DNA from: Methylophaga sp.
Lineage (GTDB): Bacteria > Pseudomonadota > Gammaproteobacteria > Nitrosococcales > Methylophagaceae
Assembly (NCBI GenBank): GCA_002696735.1
Contig: NZSL01000012.1
Location: 312,670-376,669 of the forward strand
Direction: 5' to 3'
Length of the DNA: 64,000 bases
The notes beneath the pieces were generated by a model, which made no database searches, was not told the origin of the DNA, and was given only the letters and a program-made list of their open reading frames with translations. Shown piece by piece: positions 7,800-14,917 of the stretch (the first letter of the stretch is position 1; every line of letters starts with the position of its first letter). Both the position numbers and the translations under genes were made by a program.

Positions 7800-8318
7800 A
7801 TGAAAAAAGCGATGCTATTATGTATAGCCTTTTTATTCTCTGCTGGTGCAAACTCAGCAACTCTTAATTTAACAGCTGAGGGCTCAAATGGGGCATCCCA
7901 ACAGCAAGTCACCTTAAATAAGAACAATGTTGTTTTAGGTGGTGGTGTTGTTGAAAGCTCCAGATCAAATTGGAGTTCAATGTTTAACGTCACAGCAGAT
8001 ACAAATACTGCTGTTGATGTTGAATGGTCATTTAACCCAGTGAGAAATCTGGTTTCTGCTACTGTAGCAATTTTTGCATTAGATGGTAGTTTTACAGAAA
8101 CGTACGATATAACGGGCGATTTTACTTTTTCGGCCATATTGTCAGCAGGTAAAACTTACGGTTTGGATATTTTAGATGCTACATCACATGCATTAAAATA
8201 CGATGTGTCAGTTACCTCATTATCAGAAGTGCCTGTACCAGCCGCATTATTTTTATTCGCTCCCGCCTTATTAGGATTGATTGGATTGCGTCGTAGAGCC
8301 AAGATGACTGCAGGCTAA
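7800..8318 (+). CDS. VPLPA-CTERM secreted protein, paralog 4
   Basis: A 172-aa member of the same family, more divergent than paralogs 2 and 3. The signal peptide is MKKAMLLCIAFLFSAGANS, followed by ATLNLT and a domain with KNNVVLGGGVV and DVEWSFNPV. The tail is VPVPAALFLFAPALLG followed by RRRAKM. AGAAGGAAATT precedes the ATG. The family seems specific to this locus: all five share the order ATL...GSNGA...LN(N/K)N...WSFNP...LKYD(L/V)S. Function is not known. Secretion and exosortase sorting are supported by the tail. Confidence 0.84.
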   Translation: MKKAMLLCIAFLFSAGANSATLNLTAEGSNGASQQQVTLNKNNVVLGGGVVESSRSNWSSMFNVTADTNTAVDVEWSFNPVRNLVSATVAIFALDGSFTETYDITGDFTFSAILSAGKTYGLDILDATSHALKYDVSVTSLSEVPVPAALFLFAPALLGLIGLRRRAKMTAG

Positions 8319-8334
8319 AACGGGTAGGAGAAAG

Positions 8335-8365
8335 AAAAAGGGAGCTTGAAGCTCCCTTTTTTATA
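8335..8365 (+). terminator. rho-independent terminator after VPLPA paralog 4
   Basis: AAAAGGGAGC-TTGAA-GCTCCCTTTT followed by further T. It is again the GGGAGC/GCTCCC stem seen after paralogs 2 and 5. Confidence 0.88.
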
Positions 8366-8481
8366 TATTTTTTGTCAGAAAAGACTCTGTACAAACTGAA
8401 TAAAAAACGTTACGGTTAAATTAACTTCCTTAAAAAGCTGGGAAGTTTTCACAATGGAAAGGATTTCTTCTTTCCTATCAA

Positions 8482-8548
8482 TAGCCAAACCTGTTGTGAG
8501 GCGGGGGCGGAAAGCCACGGGTCTTACCCTGTAAGATCGCCGGGTTGC
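8482..8548 (+). ncRNA. c-di-GMP-I (GEMM)-like riboswitch, copy 5
   Basis: GCCAAACCTGTTGTGAGGCGGG hairpin (mostly G-U and G-C pairs), core CGGAAAGCCACGGG, stem TCTTAC...GTAAGA and CGCCGGGTTGC. The distance to the ATG is longer here (about 46 bases) and the AT hairpin near the ribosome-binding site is missing, so its output may differ from the others. Confidence 0.6.
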
Positions 8549-8594
8549 ATTGCTTAACTGAATCTATAAATCAAACCCCTTAAAGGAGCGACTT

Positions 8595-9098
8595 ATGAAA
8601 AAAGCGATGCTTTTCTTTATGACGTTATTTTTCTCAATTAGTGCAAATGCAGCAACCTTAAATTTGACCACCGCCGGATCATCAGGTGCTACGCAAGAAG
8701 TTAGCTTAAATAACAACGATGTTGTATTAGGTCACGGAACGGTAGATGAGCCAAACACCAACTGGTCATCATTTTTTGATCTATCTACAGATCAAAATAC
8801 ACCCGTTAAAATTGTATGGTCATTTAATCCAGAAGCAAATCTAAGTTCAGCTACCGTATCGTTATTTGAGATGGGTGGTGCTGTTATTGATCAGTTTAAT
8901 CTCATCTCAGATTACTCATTTACCGCCACGCTTATGACTGGTATAAACTATGGTTTGGATATCTTTAGTGCTTCTTCTGATGAGCTGAAATATGATGTTT
9001 CAGTATCGGCTGTGCCTATTCCAGCAGCGCTTTTTCTCTTCGCACCTGCCTTATTAGGCCTATTGGGACTGCGTTTACGTGCTAAATCAAAAGCGTAA
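8595..9098 (+). CDS. VPLPA-CTERM secreted protein, paralog 5
   Basis: A 167-aa paralog. The signal peptide is MKKAMLFFMTLFFSISANA, then ATLNLTTAGSSGATQEVSLN. The middle has KIVWSFNPEANLSSATVSLF and the tail VPIPAALFLFAPALLGLLG followed by RLRAKSK. An AAAGGAG ribosome-binding site lies 7 bases before the ATG. It is closest to paralog 4. It ends the paralog array just before the export gene at 9221, so the array sits inside the EPS locus, between the priming enzyme and the export machinery. Confidence 0.84.
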   Translation: MKKAMLFFMTLFFSISANAATLNLTTAGSSGATQEVSLNNNDVVLGHGTVDEPNTNWSSFFDLSTDQNTPVKIVWSFNPEANLSSATVSLFEMGGAVIDQFNLISDYSFTATLMTGINYGLDIFSASSDELKYDVSVSAVPIPAALFLFAPALLGLLGLRLRAKSKA

Positions 9099-9133
9099 AA
9101 CTGATTAATTCAACAATAATACCCAGTTAAAAT

Positions 9134-9160
9134 AAGGGAGCAGAAATGCTCCCTTTTTTT
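9134..9160 (+). terminator. rho-independent terminator after VPLPA paralog 5
   Basis: AAGGGAGCA-GAAA-TGCTCCCTT followed by a T-run; a strong intrinsic terminator isolating the paralog array from the export operon. Confidence 0.9.
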
Positions 9161-9220
9161 ATGCTTAAATAACGTGTTATCATCCGAAGCGAATGTAAAT
9201 TATAAACATGGAGAAGAATA

Positions 9221-9772
9221 ATGAATAAATTGGTAAATGCAGTGTTGCTATTAGCGACACTTTCGATTGGAACAGTTGTTCATGCTTCAGAACCCTACAC
9301 ACTTAATGCAGGTGACATGTTAAGCATTTCAGTTTGGAATGAAGATGCTTTGCAGAAAGAGGTCGTTATTCTTCCCGATGGTACTATTTCGTTTCCATTA
9401 GCTGGCCAAATAAACGCCAAAGATAAAACAGTAGTTGATGTAGAAACTGAGCTTAAAGAAAAACTTTCAGAATATATCTCGGATCCAGTCGTTAACGTTA
9501 CCGTCAATCAGGTTTCAGGTAACACCATTCATATCCTCGGCAAAGTTCTAACCCCTGGCTCCTTTGGAATGAGTCAACCGCTTGACGCAATGCAGGCTTT
9601 AAGTTTAGCTGGTGGGCTCACTACTTATGCGAAAGAAAATGACATTATCATTTTGCGTAGAGATGGAATGAAACAGCAAATTATTCCTGTCTATTATGCT
9701 GATATTAAACAAGGTAAATCACTTGAATCTAACGTGCTGCTTGAAAGCGGTGATGTCATTATTATTCCTTAA
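9221..9772 (+). CDS. polysaccharide export protein, Wza/EpsE family
   Basis: A 183-aa periplasmic or outer-membrane export component. The signal peptide (cleavage near VVHA-SEP) has no lipobox cysteine. The polysaccharide-export domain begins YTLNAGDMLSISVWNEDALQ and includes LPDGTISFPLAGQI, and the second part is a SLBB-type domain (VNQVSGNTIHILGKVLTPGSF, DAMQALSLAGG). The short length resembles the export proteins of exosortase-linked EPS loci rather than full-length Wza. It heads a run of five genes ending at 14540, all closely spaced. GGAGAAG precedes the ATG. It probably forms, with the barrel protein that follows, the outer-membrane exit for the polymer. Confidence 0.9.
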   Translation: MNKLVNAVLLLATLSIGTVVHASEPYTLNAGDMLSISVWNEDALQKEVVILPDGTISFPLAGQINAKDKTVVDVETELKEKLSEYISDPVVNVTVNQVSGNTIHILGKVLTPGSFGMSQPLDAMQALSLAGGLTTYAKENDIIILRRDGMKQQIIPVYYADIKQGKSLESNVLLESGDVIIIP

Positions 9773-9811
9773 TTTACGGATAATAATGATCGACACCAAG
9801 ATGGAGTCAGC

Positions 9812-10996
9812 ATGAAAATTAACATTATTACGGCGGTTTTAACTGCAACTTTATTTCAATCACCTTTTGCCAACGCAGCCGAATATATTATTGGTGCCGA
9901 TTTTTCGCCAACGTTTAGTTATGATGATAATGTTGAATTACGTGAAGAAGAAGAGGGTAGTTTTGTTACCAAAATTACCCCTACTTTATTGTTATCACGT
10001 TCAGTTGAAAATGGTTCAATTGCACTGAATACCGGCTATAGGGTAGAAAGGTATGCCAGTTTAAGCGAGCTTGATCGTCAGGATCCATTTGCAAATTTTT
10101 CGACTAGCTATAATACAGAACGAAGTAATTACGGATTGAATGCGGGTTATTCTGAAAGAGCACAACGTTCAATCGCTGATGAAGATACCGGTGATTTTTC
10201 GTCTAATGCGACGGTAACATCAAAATCACTAGCACCAAGCTACCAATATCAATTTACAGAACGTGATTTTGCTTATACCAGTTTAAATTACAGTGAACGT
10301 ACATATGATACCGGCGGTTTTAGTGATAATGAATCCATATCGTTAACAGGTGGCTGGCGCAGAAATCTTTCAGAACGTTTGACTGGCGGTCTGGCAATGA
10401 CATATTCAGAGTACGAATCTGAATCCGAAAGAATCGAGTCTCAATATGACAGTTATAATTTAAGTGTCACTAGTACATACATGATGAGTGAACGCTGGTC
10501 GTTTTCAGGACAGGTAGGATACCGTACTACGGAAAGTGAAACACAATCGCTTCTTGGTGGGCCTAACCAAACTGACCGTAGTGCAGGATCATTATTTGAT
10601 TTTACTGCTAATTATCTCGGCGAACTGAATACGTTAACCTTTTCGTTGTCTCGTTCTCTTAATCCTTCCGGTGAAGGTGTGGTAAATGAAACGGACCGAC
10701 TATCCTTTACTTGGATCAGAAATATTGCAGAAACCTTGTCGTTTTCTGTGAATACCGCCTACCAGGAAACAAGTTCTGCTGATGATCTCACCAATACAGA
10801 TAGAGAGTTTTTTACTTTTTCGCCATCGCTCAACTGGCAACTCCAGAGAAATCTTGCCCTGAAGATGGGGTATCAGTATCGCCAACAAAAAGGCACCAGT
10901 TTTGGTGGCTTTAATACAACTGGTGACAAAGTCGACAGTAATATGGTTTTCCTCACGGTAAACTATGATTGGGATGGCCTGCGTTTATCGCGATAA
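9812..10996 (+). CDS. outer-membrane beta-barrel protein of the EPS export system
   Basis: A 394-aa exported protein with a signal peptide (cleavage after FANA) and a mature region rich in alternating aromatic/polar strands and turns (TLNTFSLSRSLNP, LSFTWIRNIAETLSFSV, LKMGYQYRQQ), ending in an aromatic-rich terminal strand (MVFLTVNYDWDGLRLSR). This is the pattern of porin-like barrels found next to exosortase and EPS genes, often called PEP-CTERM-system outer-membrane proteins or EpsL-like. It may conduct the polymer across the outer membrane. The neighbours (export protein before, chain-length protein after) support that. No catalytic motif is visible. Confidence 0.78.
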   Translation: MKINIITAVLTATLFQSPFANAAEYIIGADFSPTFSYDDNVELREEEEGSFVTKITPTLLLSRSVENGSIALNTGYRVERYASLSELDRQDPFANFSTSYNTERSNYGLNAGYSERAQRSIADEDTGDFSSNATVTSKSLAPSYQYQFTERDFAYTSLNYSERTYDTGGFSDNESISLTGGWRRNLSERLTGGLAMTYSEYESESERIESQYDSYNLSVTSTYMMSERWSFSGQVGYRTTESETQSLLGGPNQTDRSAGSLFDFTANYLGELNTLTFSLSRSLNPSGEGVVNETDRLSFTWIRNIAETLSFSVNTAYQETSSADDLTNTDREFFTFSPSLNWQLQRNLALKMGYQYRQQKGTSFGGFNTTGDKVDSNMVFLTVNYDWDGLRLSR

Positions 10997-11011
10997 ATTT
11001 AAGAGTACATA

Positions 11012-12775
11012 ATGGAAGAAGAAGTTAAAGGTCTACGGGATTATCTGGATATCCTGTGGAGGCGTAAATATTGGATTGTGATTCCAGCTATAGTTCTGAT
11101 GATAGGCACAGTAGTATTCACATACTCACTTCCCGAGAGCTTTAAATCCCAGGGTTTGATTTTGATCGAATCTCAGGAAATCCCACAAGATTTGATTCGC
11201 ACCACCGTGACCAGTTACGCGGATCAGCGTATTGAGGTTATCAAGCAACGACTTCTTACTACCAATCGGATTATGGAGGTGGTTGAAAAGCATAACCTTT
11301 ACCCTGAACAAAGAAAACGCTCTCCCATTTCCGCGCCGATAGTGGAGTTATTTAAGAACAATGTCAGTGTGGATATCATTCAGGCAAATGTTACCGATCC
11401 CGCCAGTGGACGTGCTAAAAGAGCCAGCATCGCCTTTACAGTATCGTTTATGGATCAGTCACCACAAAAAGCACAACAAGTTGCTAACGAGCTGGTTACC
11501 GAGTTCTTAAATGAAAATGCCAGAGCAAGAACCGATCGAGCAGAGGACACCACCCAGTTTTTGAAACTGGAAGGTGACAGAATGCAGAAAGAAATTCAGC
11601 AAACCGAAAAAGAAATTGCTGAATTTCGTGATCAATACAGTGACAGCCTTCCTGATATGCTCGATTACAATCTGACTACGGTTCAGAATATCCAGGAAGA
11701 AATCTCGTCAATACAAAATCAGATCATGGTGTTGAGCGACCAAATGACCACCATGGGGTTACAGCTTTCGATGATTCCCAAGCAAGCCACTGGTACAATC
11801 AGCAATGCTTCAGGTCAACCCTCAGCATCTATGGTCGCGTTACAAGAGCTGCGCGCGCAATATCGTTCAATGCAAAGTAAATATTCAGCTAACCACCCTG
11901 ATTTACAACGCGTAAAACGTGAGATAGATGCTCTTGAAGCGGAAGTTGGAGTTAATGCGTCTCCTCGTGAAGATGTAGAAATGCAATTGACTTCAGCCAG
12001 AAGTAATTTGCAAACACTTAAACAACGTTATTCTGCAGAGCATCCTGATGTTAAATCGGCTGAAGCAGAAATTACCCGCCTGGAACAGCGTTTAGCGGAT
12101 CTCCCTGTAGAGAATACGAATACTGAAGCACCAACCGCCAGCGGCTCCACCAATCCAGTATATATAGAAGTCAGCGCCAAGATTGATGCAACAGAACGAG
12201 AGATTGGCCGTATGCGACAAAGGCAGGCAGAGCTGCGAGAGAAGCTGGCAGAGTATGAAAACCGTGTCTATCAGACTAATCAGGTACAGCGTGCTTACCG
12301 GGATCTGACCCGTGACCGTGAAAATAAATTGGCTAAGTATCAAGAGTTAAGAGCCAAACAATTAGAAGCAGAACTGGCACAAACACTCGAAACTGAAAAC
12401 AAGGGTGAAAACTTTACCCTGATCGAACCGCCTCAAATTTCCAATACCGCTGAAAAGCCAAATCGCAAGAAACTTATAGTAATGGGATTTGCTGGATCAA
12501 TTGGCGCAGGCGTTGGGCTTGGGCTCCTCGTTGAAATGTTATTTGGTGGCGTGCGTGGTTATACACAAATTTCAAGAATTGTCGGAAAACCACCGATTGT
12601 TGTCATCCCGCTTATTAAAACCGATCATGAAAAACGCCGTAAGAGACGAATCATTTATAGTTTGATCGTTTTAGGAATTATCCTTGGCCTAGGTGCTGTC
12701 ATATTGTTTCATTTCTTTGTAATGAACCTAGAAGTATTATGGTTCAAAGTACTTAATAAGCTGAGCTTGCTGTAA
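11012..12775 (+). CDS. polysaccharide chain-length determinant, Wzz/GumC family
   Basis: A 587-aa inner-membrane polysaccharide co-polymerase. It begins with the Wzz signature region (LRDYLDILWRRKYWIVIPAIVLM) and first membrane helix. A long periplasmic coiled coil follows (about residues 170-450, rich in E, Q, R), with the SANHPDLQRVKREI and SAEHPDVKSAE repeats typical of GumC-like proteins. A second helix occurs near residue 490 and a third, unusual one near the C terminus. There is no kinase domain; the ATPase is the next gene, as in the CpsC/CpsD or EpsF/EpsG arrangement. It should control polymer length and contact the export pore. Confidence 0.9.
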   Translation: MEEEVKGLRDYLDILWRRKYWIVIPAIVLMIGTVVFTYSLPESFKSQGLILIESQEIPQDLIRTTVTSYADQRIEVIKQRLLTTNRIMEVVEKHNLYPEQRKRSPISAPIVELFKNNVSVDIIQANVTDPASGRAKRASIAFTVSFMDQSPQKAQQVANELVTEFLNENARARTDRAEDTTQFLKLEGDRMQKEIQQTEKEIAEFRDQYSDSLPDMLDYNLTTVQNIQEEISSIQNQIMVLSDQMTTMGLQLSMIPKQATGTISNASGQPSASMVALQELRAQYRSMQSKYSANHPDLQRVKREIDALEAEVGVNASPREDVEMQLTSARSNLQTLKQRYSAEHPDVKSAEAEITRLEQRLADLPVENTNTEAPTASGSTNPVYIEVSAKIDATEREIGRMRQRQAELREKLAEYENRVYQTNQVQRAYRDLTRDRENKLAKYQELRAKQLEAELAQTLETENKGENFTLIEPPQISNTAEKPNRKKLIVMGFAGSIGAGVGLGLLVEMLFGGVRGYTQISRIVGKPPIVVIPLIKTDHEKRRKRRIIYSLIVLGIILGLGAVILFHFFVMNLEVLWFKVLNKLSLL

Positions 12776-12809
12776 CAACAGTATCAACAATTAATACGGT
12801 AGTTTAATT

Positions 12810-13646
12810 ATGGATAGAATTCAGAAAGCGCTTGAAAAAGCTAAACAGCGGCATGCTCAGAAACCTGAACCCATCAGAGTAGAACCAACTAAAGCGGAGA
12901 AGAGTGTTTCACAAGCCGAAGATCCACTGGCCGCGCCAATAGAGTCGATATCGTATTCTCAGACAAAAGTGGTGAACGTTCCAAATCAACATCTTGAGCG
13001 CAAACGAATCATTGCCGGTTTCTACAATAATCCGCAATCAGCCGTGTTCAGAATGTTACGGACCCAGGTACTGAAAAAAATGCGCAGTAATCGCTGGCAA
13101 ACGCTGGCAGTGACCTCTCCAACTGCCGGTGAAGGTAAATCAGTTGTGGCTGCTAACCTTGCTATGGCAATTGCAATGGAGCTCAATCAAACCGTTTTGC
13201 TGGTAGATATGGACTTGCGTAATCCGAGTATCAGTAATTATTTTGGTCTCAATGCTCAGGTGGGTCTCAAAGATTATCTTTCAGGTGACTTAAAACTCTC
13301 AGAGGTTTTAATCAATCCGGGTATCAAACGATTGGTTATCTTACCGGGCGTCGGCAGAGCGGAAGATTCTGCTGAATTGCTTTCCAGCCCCAAAATGGCC
13401 AGTCTGGTAGCTGATATTAAATCTCAATATGATTCCCGGGTCATTATTTTTGATGTGCCGCCTGTTTTGCAAACCGATGATGTGTCACTCGCAGCAAGCT
13501 ATTTTGACAGTACATTACTTGTCCTCGAGGATGGTAAAAATACTGAATCGAATATTACTAAATCTTTGCAGATGCTTGAAGGATCACACTTGCTAGGTAC
13601 AGTGGTAAATAAATCCGCCAGCCCCCCTGAACATCAAAATTATTAA
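12810..13646 (+). CDS. CpsD/CapB-family tyrosine-protein kinase
   Basis: A 278-aa cytoplasmic BY-kinase that would phosphorylate itself and act with the chain-length protein upstream. The Walker A motif is SPTAGEGKSVVAANLA (about residues 108-123), the Walker A' is LLVDMDLRNPS and a Walker B-like stretch is VIIFDVPPVL. The N-terminal 60 residues are charged and helical. The C terminus is short (ASPPEHQNY), with one terminal tyrosine in place of the usual tyrosine cluster, so autophosphorylation may be limited. It starts 34 bases after the chain-length gene and ends 3 bases before the next start. Confidence 0.88.
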   Translation: MDRIQKALEKAKQRHAQKPEPIRVEPTKAEKSVSQAEDPLAAPIESISYSQTKVVNVPNQHLERKRIIAGFYNNPQSAVFRMLRTQVLKKMRSNRWQTLAVTSPTAGEGKSVVAANLAMAIAMELNQTVLLVDMDLRNPSISNYFGLNAQVGLKDYLSGDLKLSEVLINPGIKRLVILPGVGRAEDSAELLSSPKMASLVADIKSQYDSRVIIFDVPPVLQTDDVSLAASYFDSTLLVLEDGKNTESNITKSLQMLEGSHLLGTVVNKSASPPEHQNY

Positions 13647-13649
13647 TCT

Positions 13650-14540
13650 ATGTATACAGAACACTTTGGTCTTACGCATAAGCCCTTTAACCTGGTACCC
13701 GATCCTCAGTTTCTCTATATGAGTCCCAATCATAAGAAAGCGCTCACCATGTTGGAATATGGTTTGATGAGTCATGCTGGGTTCACGGTGGTGACAGGCG
13801 AAATTGGCGCGGGTAAAACAACGCTTATACGGGCTTTGCTAGGAAAGATTGATGATGATTGTGTTATTGGCCTTATCAATAACACTCATGAATCATTTGG
13901 TGAGTTGATGGTCTGGGTGCTGGATTCGCTTGAAATAGAGTCTAGTGCTACAGATAATGCTGGCCGTTATCGGGATTATATTAACTTTGTGGTTGAGCAG
14001 CATGCTCAGGGGAGAAGGGTAGTATTAATTGTCGATGAAGCGCAAAACTTGTCGGTTCAGGCATTAGAAGAATTACGACTTTTATCCAATGTCAATATTG
14101 ACTCGGATATCTTCCTGCAACTCGTATTAACCGGTCAGCCTGAATTAATCGAAAAACTGAACCGACCAGAACTTGTGCAATTTGCCCAGCGCATTGGGGT
14201 AGAGTTCCATCTTAAGGCGCTTAGCTATCCTGAAACACAAAATTACATTGAATACCGTTTGGAAGTAGCGGGAGCTAAACACAAAATTTTCAGCAATGAA
14301 GCCTGTGCCGTAATTTATTGTTATAGCGAGGGAATCCCCAGACGTATTAATAACCTGTGCGATTTTGCTTTGGTTTATGCCTTTGCTGATGATAAAAAAG
14401 AAATTGATGTCGCCCTAATACAAGATATGATGCGGGACAAAAAATCTTCTCGTATTGTGGAGGCCAAGGCTTCAGAGAACCCGGATGTAAAGCGCGTTAA
14501 AAGCTGGTTGTTAGAGCAGCATAATATTCAGATAGTCTGA
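13650..14540 (+). CDS. ExeA-like AAA ATPase of exosortase/EPS locus
   Basis: A 296-aa AAA ATPase of the ExeA/TIGR03015 type that regularly accompanies exosortase-linked EPS clusters. It starts MYTEHFGLTHKPFNLVPDPQ, a family hallmark. Walker A is GEIGAGKTT (about residues 51-59), Walker B is VVLIVDEAQNLS, and the sensor and arginine region is LVLTGQPEL and EGIPRRINNLCD. No peptidoglycan-binding domain is attached. It is the last gene of the export operon and is followed by hairpins and terminators. It may energise assembly or localisation of the export complex; the precise role is not established for this family. Confidence 0.88.
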   Translation: MYTEHFGLTHKPFNLVPDPQFLYMSPNHKKALTMLEYGLMSHAGFTVVTGEIGAGKTTLIRALLGKIDDDCVIGLINNTHESFGELMVWVLDSLEIESSATDNAGRYRDYINFVVEQHAQGRRVVLIVDEAQNLSVQALEELRLLSNVNIDSDIFLQLVLTGQPELIEKLNRPELVQFAQRIGVEFHLKALSYPETQNYIEYRLEVAGAKHKIFSNEACAVIYCYSEGIPRRINNLCDFALVYAFADDKKEIDVALIQDMMRDKKSSRIVEAKASENPDVKRVKSWLLEQHNIQIV

Positions 14541-14585
14541 TCTTTTATCGGGAGTTTCTCACTTGTAGCCGAAATTATTTCTTTT

Positions 14586-14601
14586 TGTGATAAATATCAC
14601 G
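14586..14601. promoter_or_regulatory. CRP-like operator (TGTGATAAATATCACG)
   Basis: It fits TGTGA-N6-TCACA with one mismatch. It lies 45 bases after the ATPase stop codon, ahead of a hairpin-rich segment that could be a small RNA gene. Confidence 0.45.
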
Positions 14602-14684
14602 ATTAAGCTCTTACTAAATTATTAATATTCAACCATCTCCATAATAAAGGAGATGAAGCCATCGAAACAAAATCCTTTAAAAAT

Positions 14685-14707
14685 CCTCTGCCCCCCAGAG
14701 GCTTTTT
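14685..14707 (+). terminator. first terminator of the tandem pair after the export operon
   Basis: CCTCTG and CAGAGG pair around a C5 loop, followed by CTTTTT. Confidence 0.7.
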
Positions 14708-14709
14708 GG

Positions 14710-14735
14710 CCCGATCGAAAGGTCGGGTTTTTTTT
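14710..14735 (+). terminator. second terminator of the tandem pair after the export operon
   Basis: CCCGATC-GAAA-GGTCGGG (one G-U pair) followed by TTTTTTTT; a strong intrinsic terminator. Confidence 0.88.
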
Positions 14736-14840
14736 GGAGCTTATCAATGGGTAAATTGGTCAACTGATAGTTACTGAAAGCAAGAATTTTTTGCTTACAA
14801 GCTCACAAGTTCTTGTTCAAAAATCAACCAATTGTGAATG

Positions 14841-14856
14841 TGTGAATTTGATCACC
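14841..14856. promoter_or_regulatory. CRP-like operator (TGTGAATTTGATCACC)
   Basis: TGTGA-N6-TCAC in the promoter region of the beta-helix gene, 62 bases before its start codon. This is the third such site in the EPS locus. Confidence 0.45.
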
Positions 14857-14917
14857 TTTATTTGTGTAGTATGTACATATTATTCGACACGTATCATCTA
14901 TTTCATAAGGGGGGGCG

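Larger units (their letters stand above)
14634..14735 (+). ncRNA. candidate small RNA with tandem terminators
   Basis: This is part of a 377-base gap. It has three consecutive hairpins: CATCTCC/GGAGATG (14634-14655), CCTCTG/CAGAGG plus T-run (14685-14707), and CCCGATC-GAAA-GGTCGGG plus eight T (14710-14735). Two terminators in a row after an operon are plausible on their own. However, the extra hairpin and the CRP-like site just upstream allow a short independent transcript. No known RNA family was recognised. Confidence 0.35.

Noticed and set aside
5030..8548. CRISPR-like or simple tandem repeats
   Set aside because: The spacing is about 1 kb with genes between. The repeated element is a structured leader RNA, not a short direct repeat with spacers.
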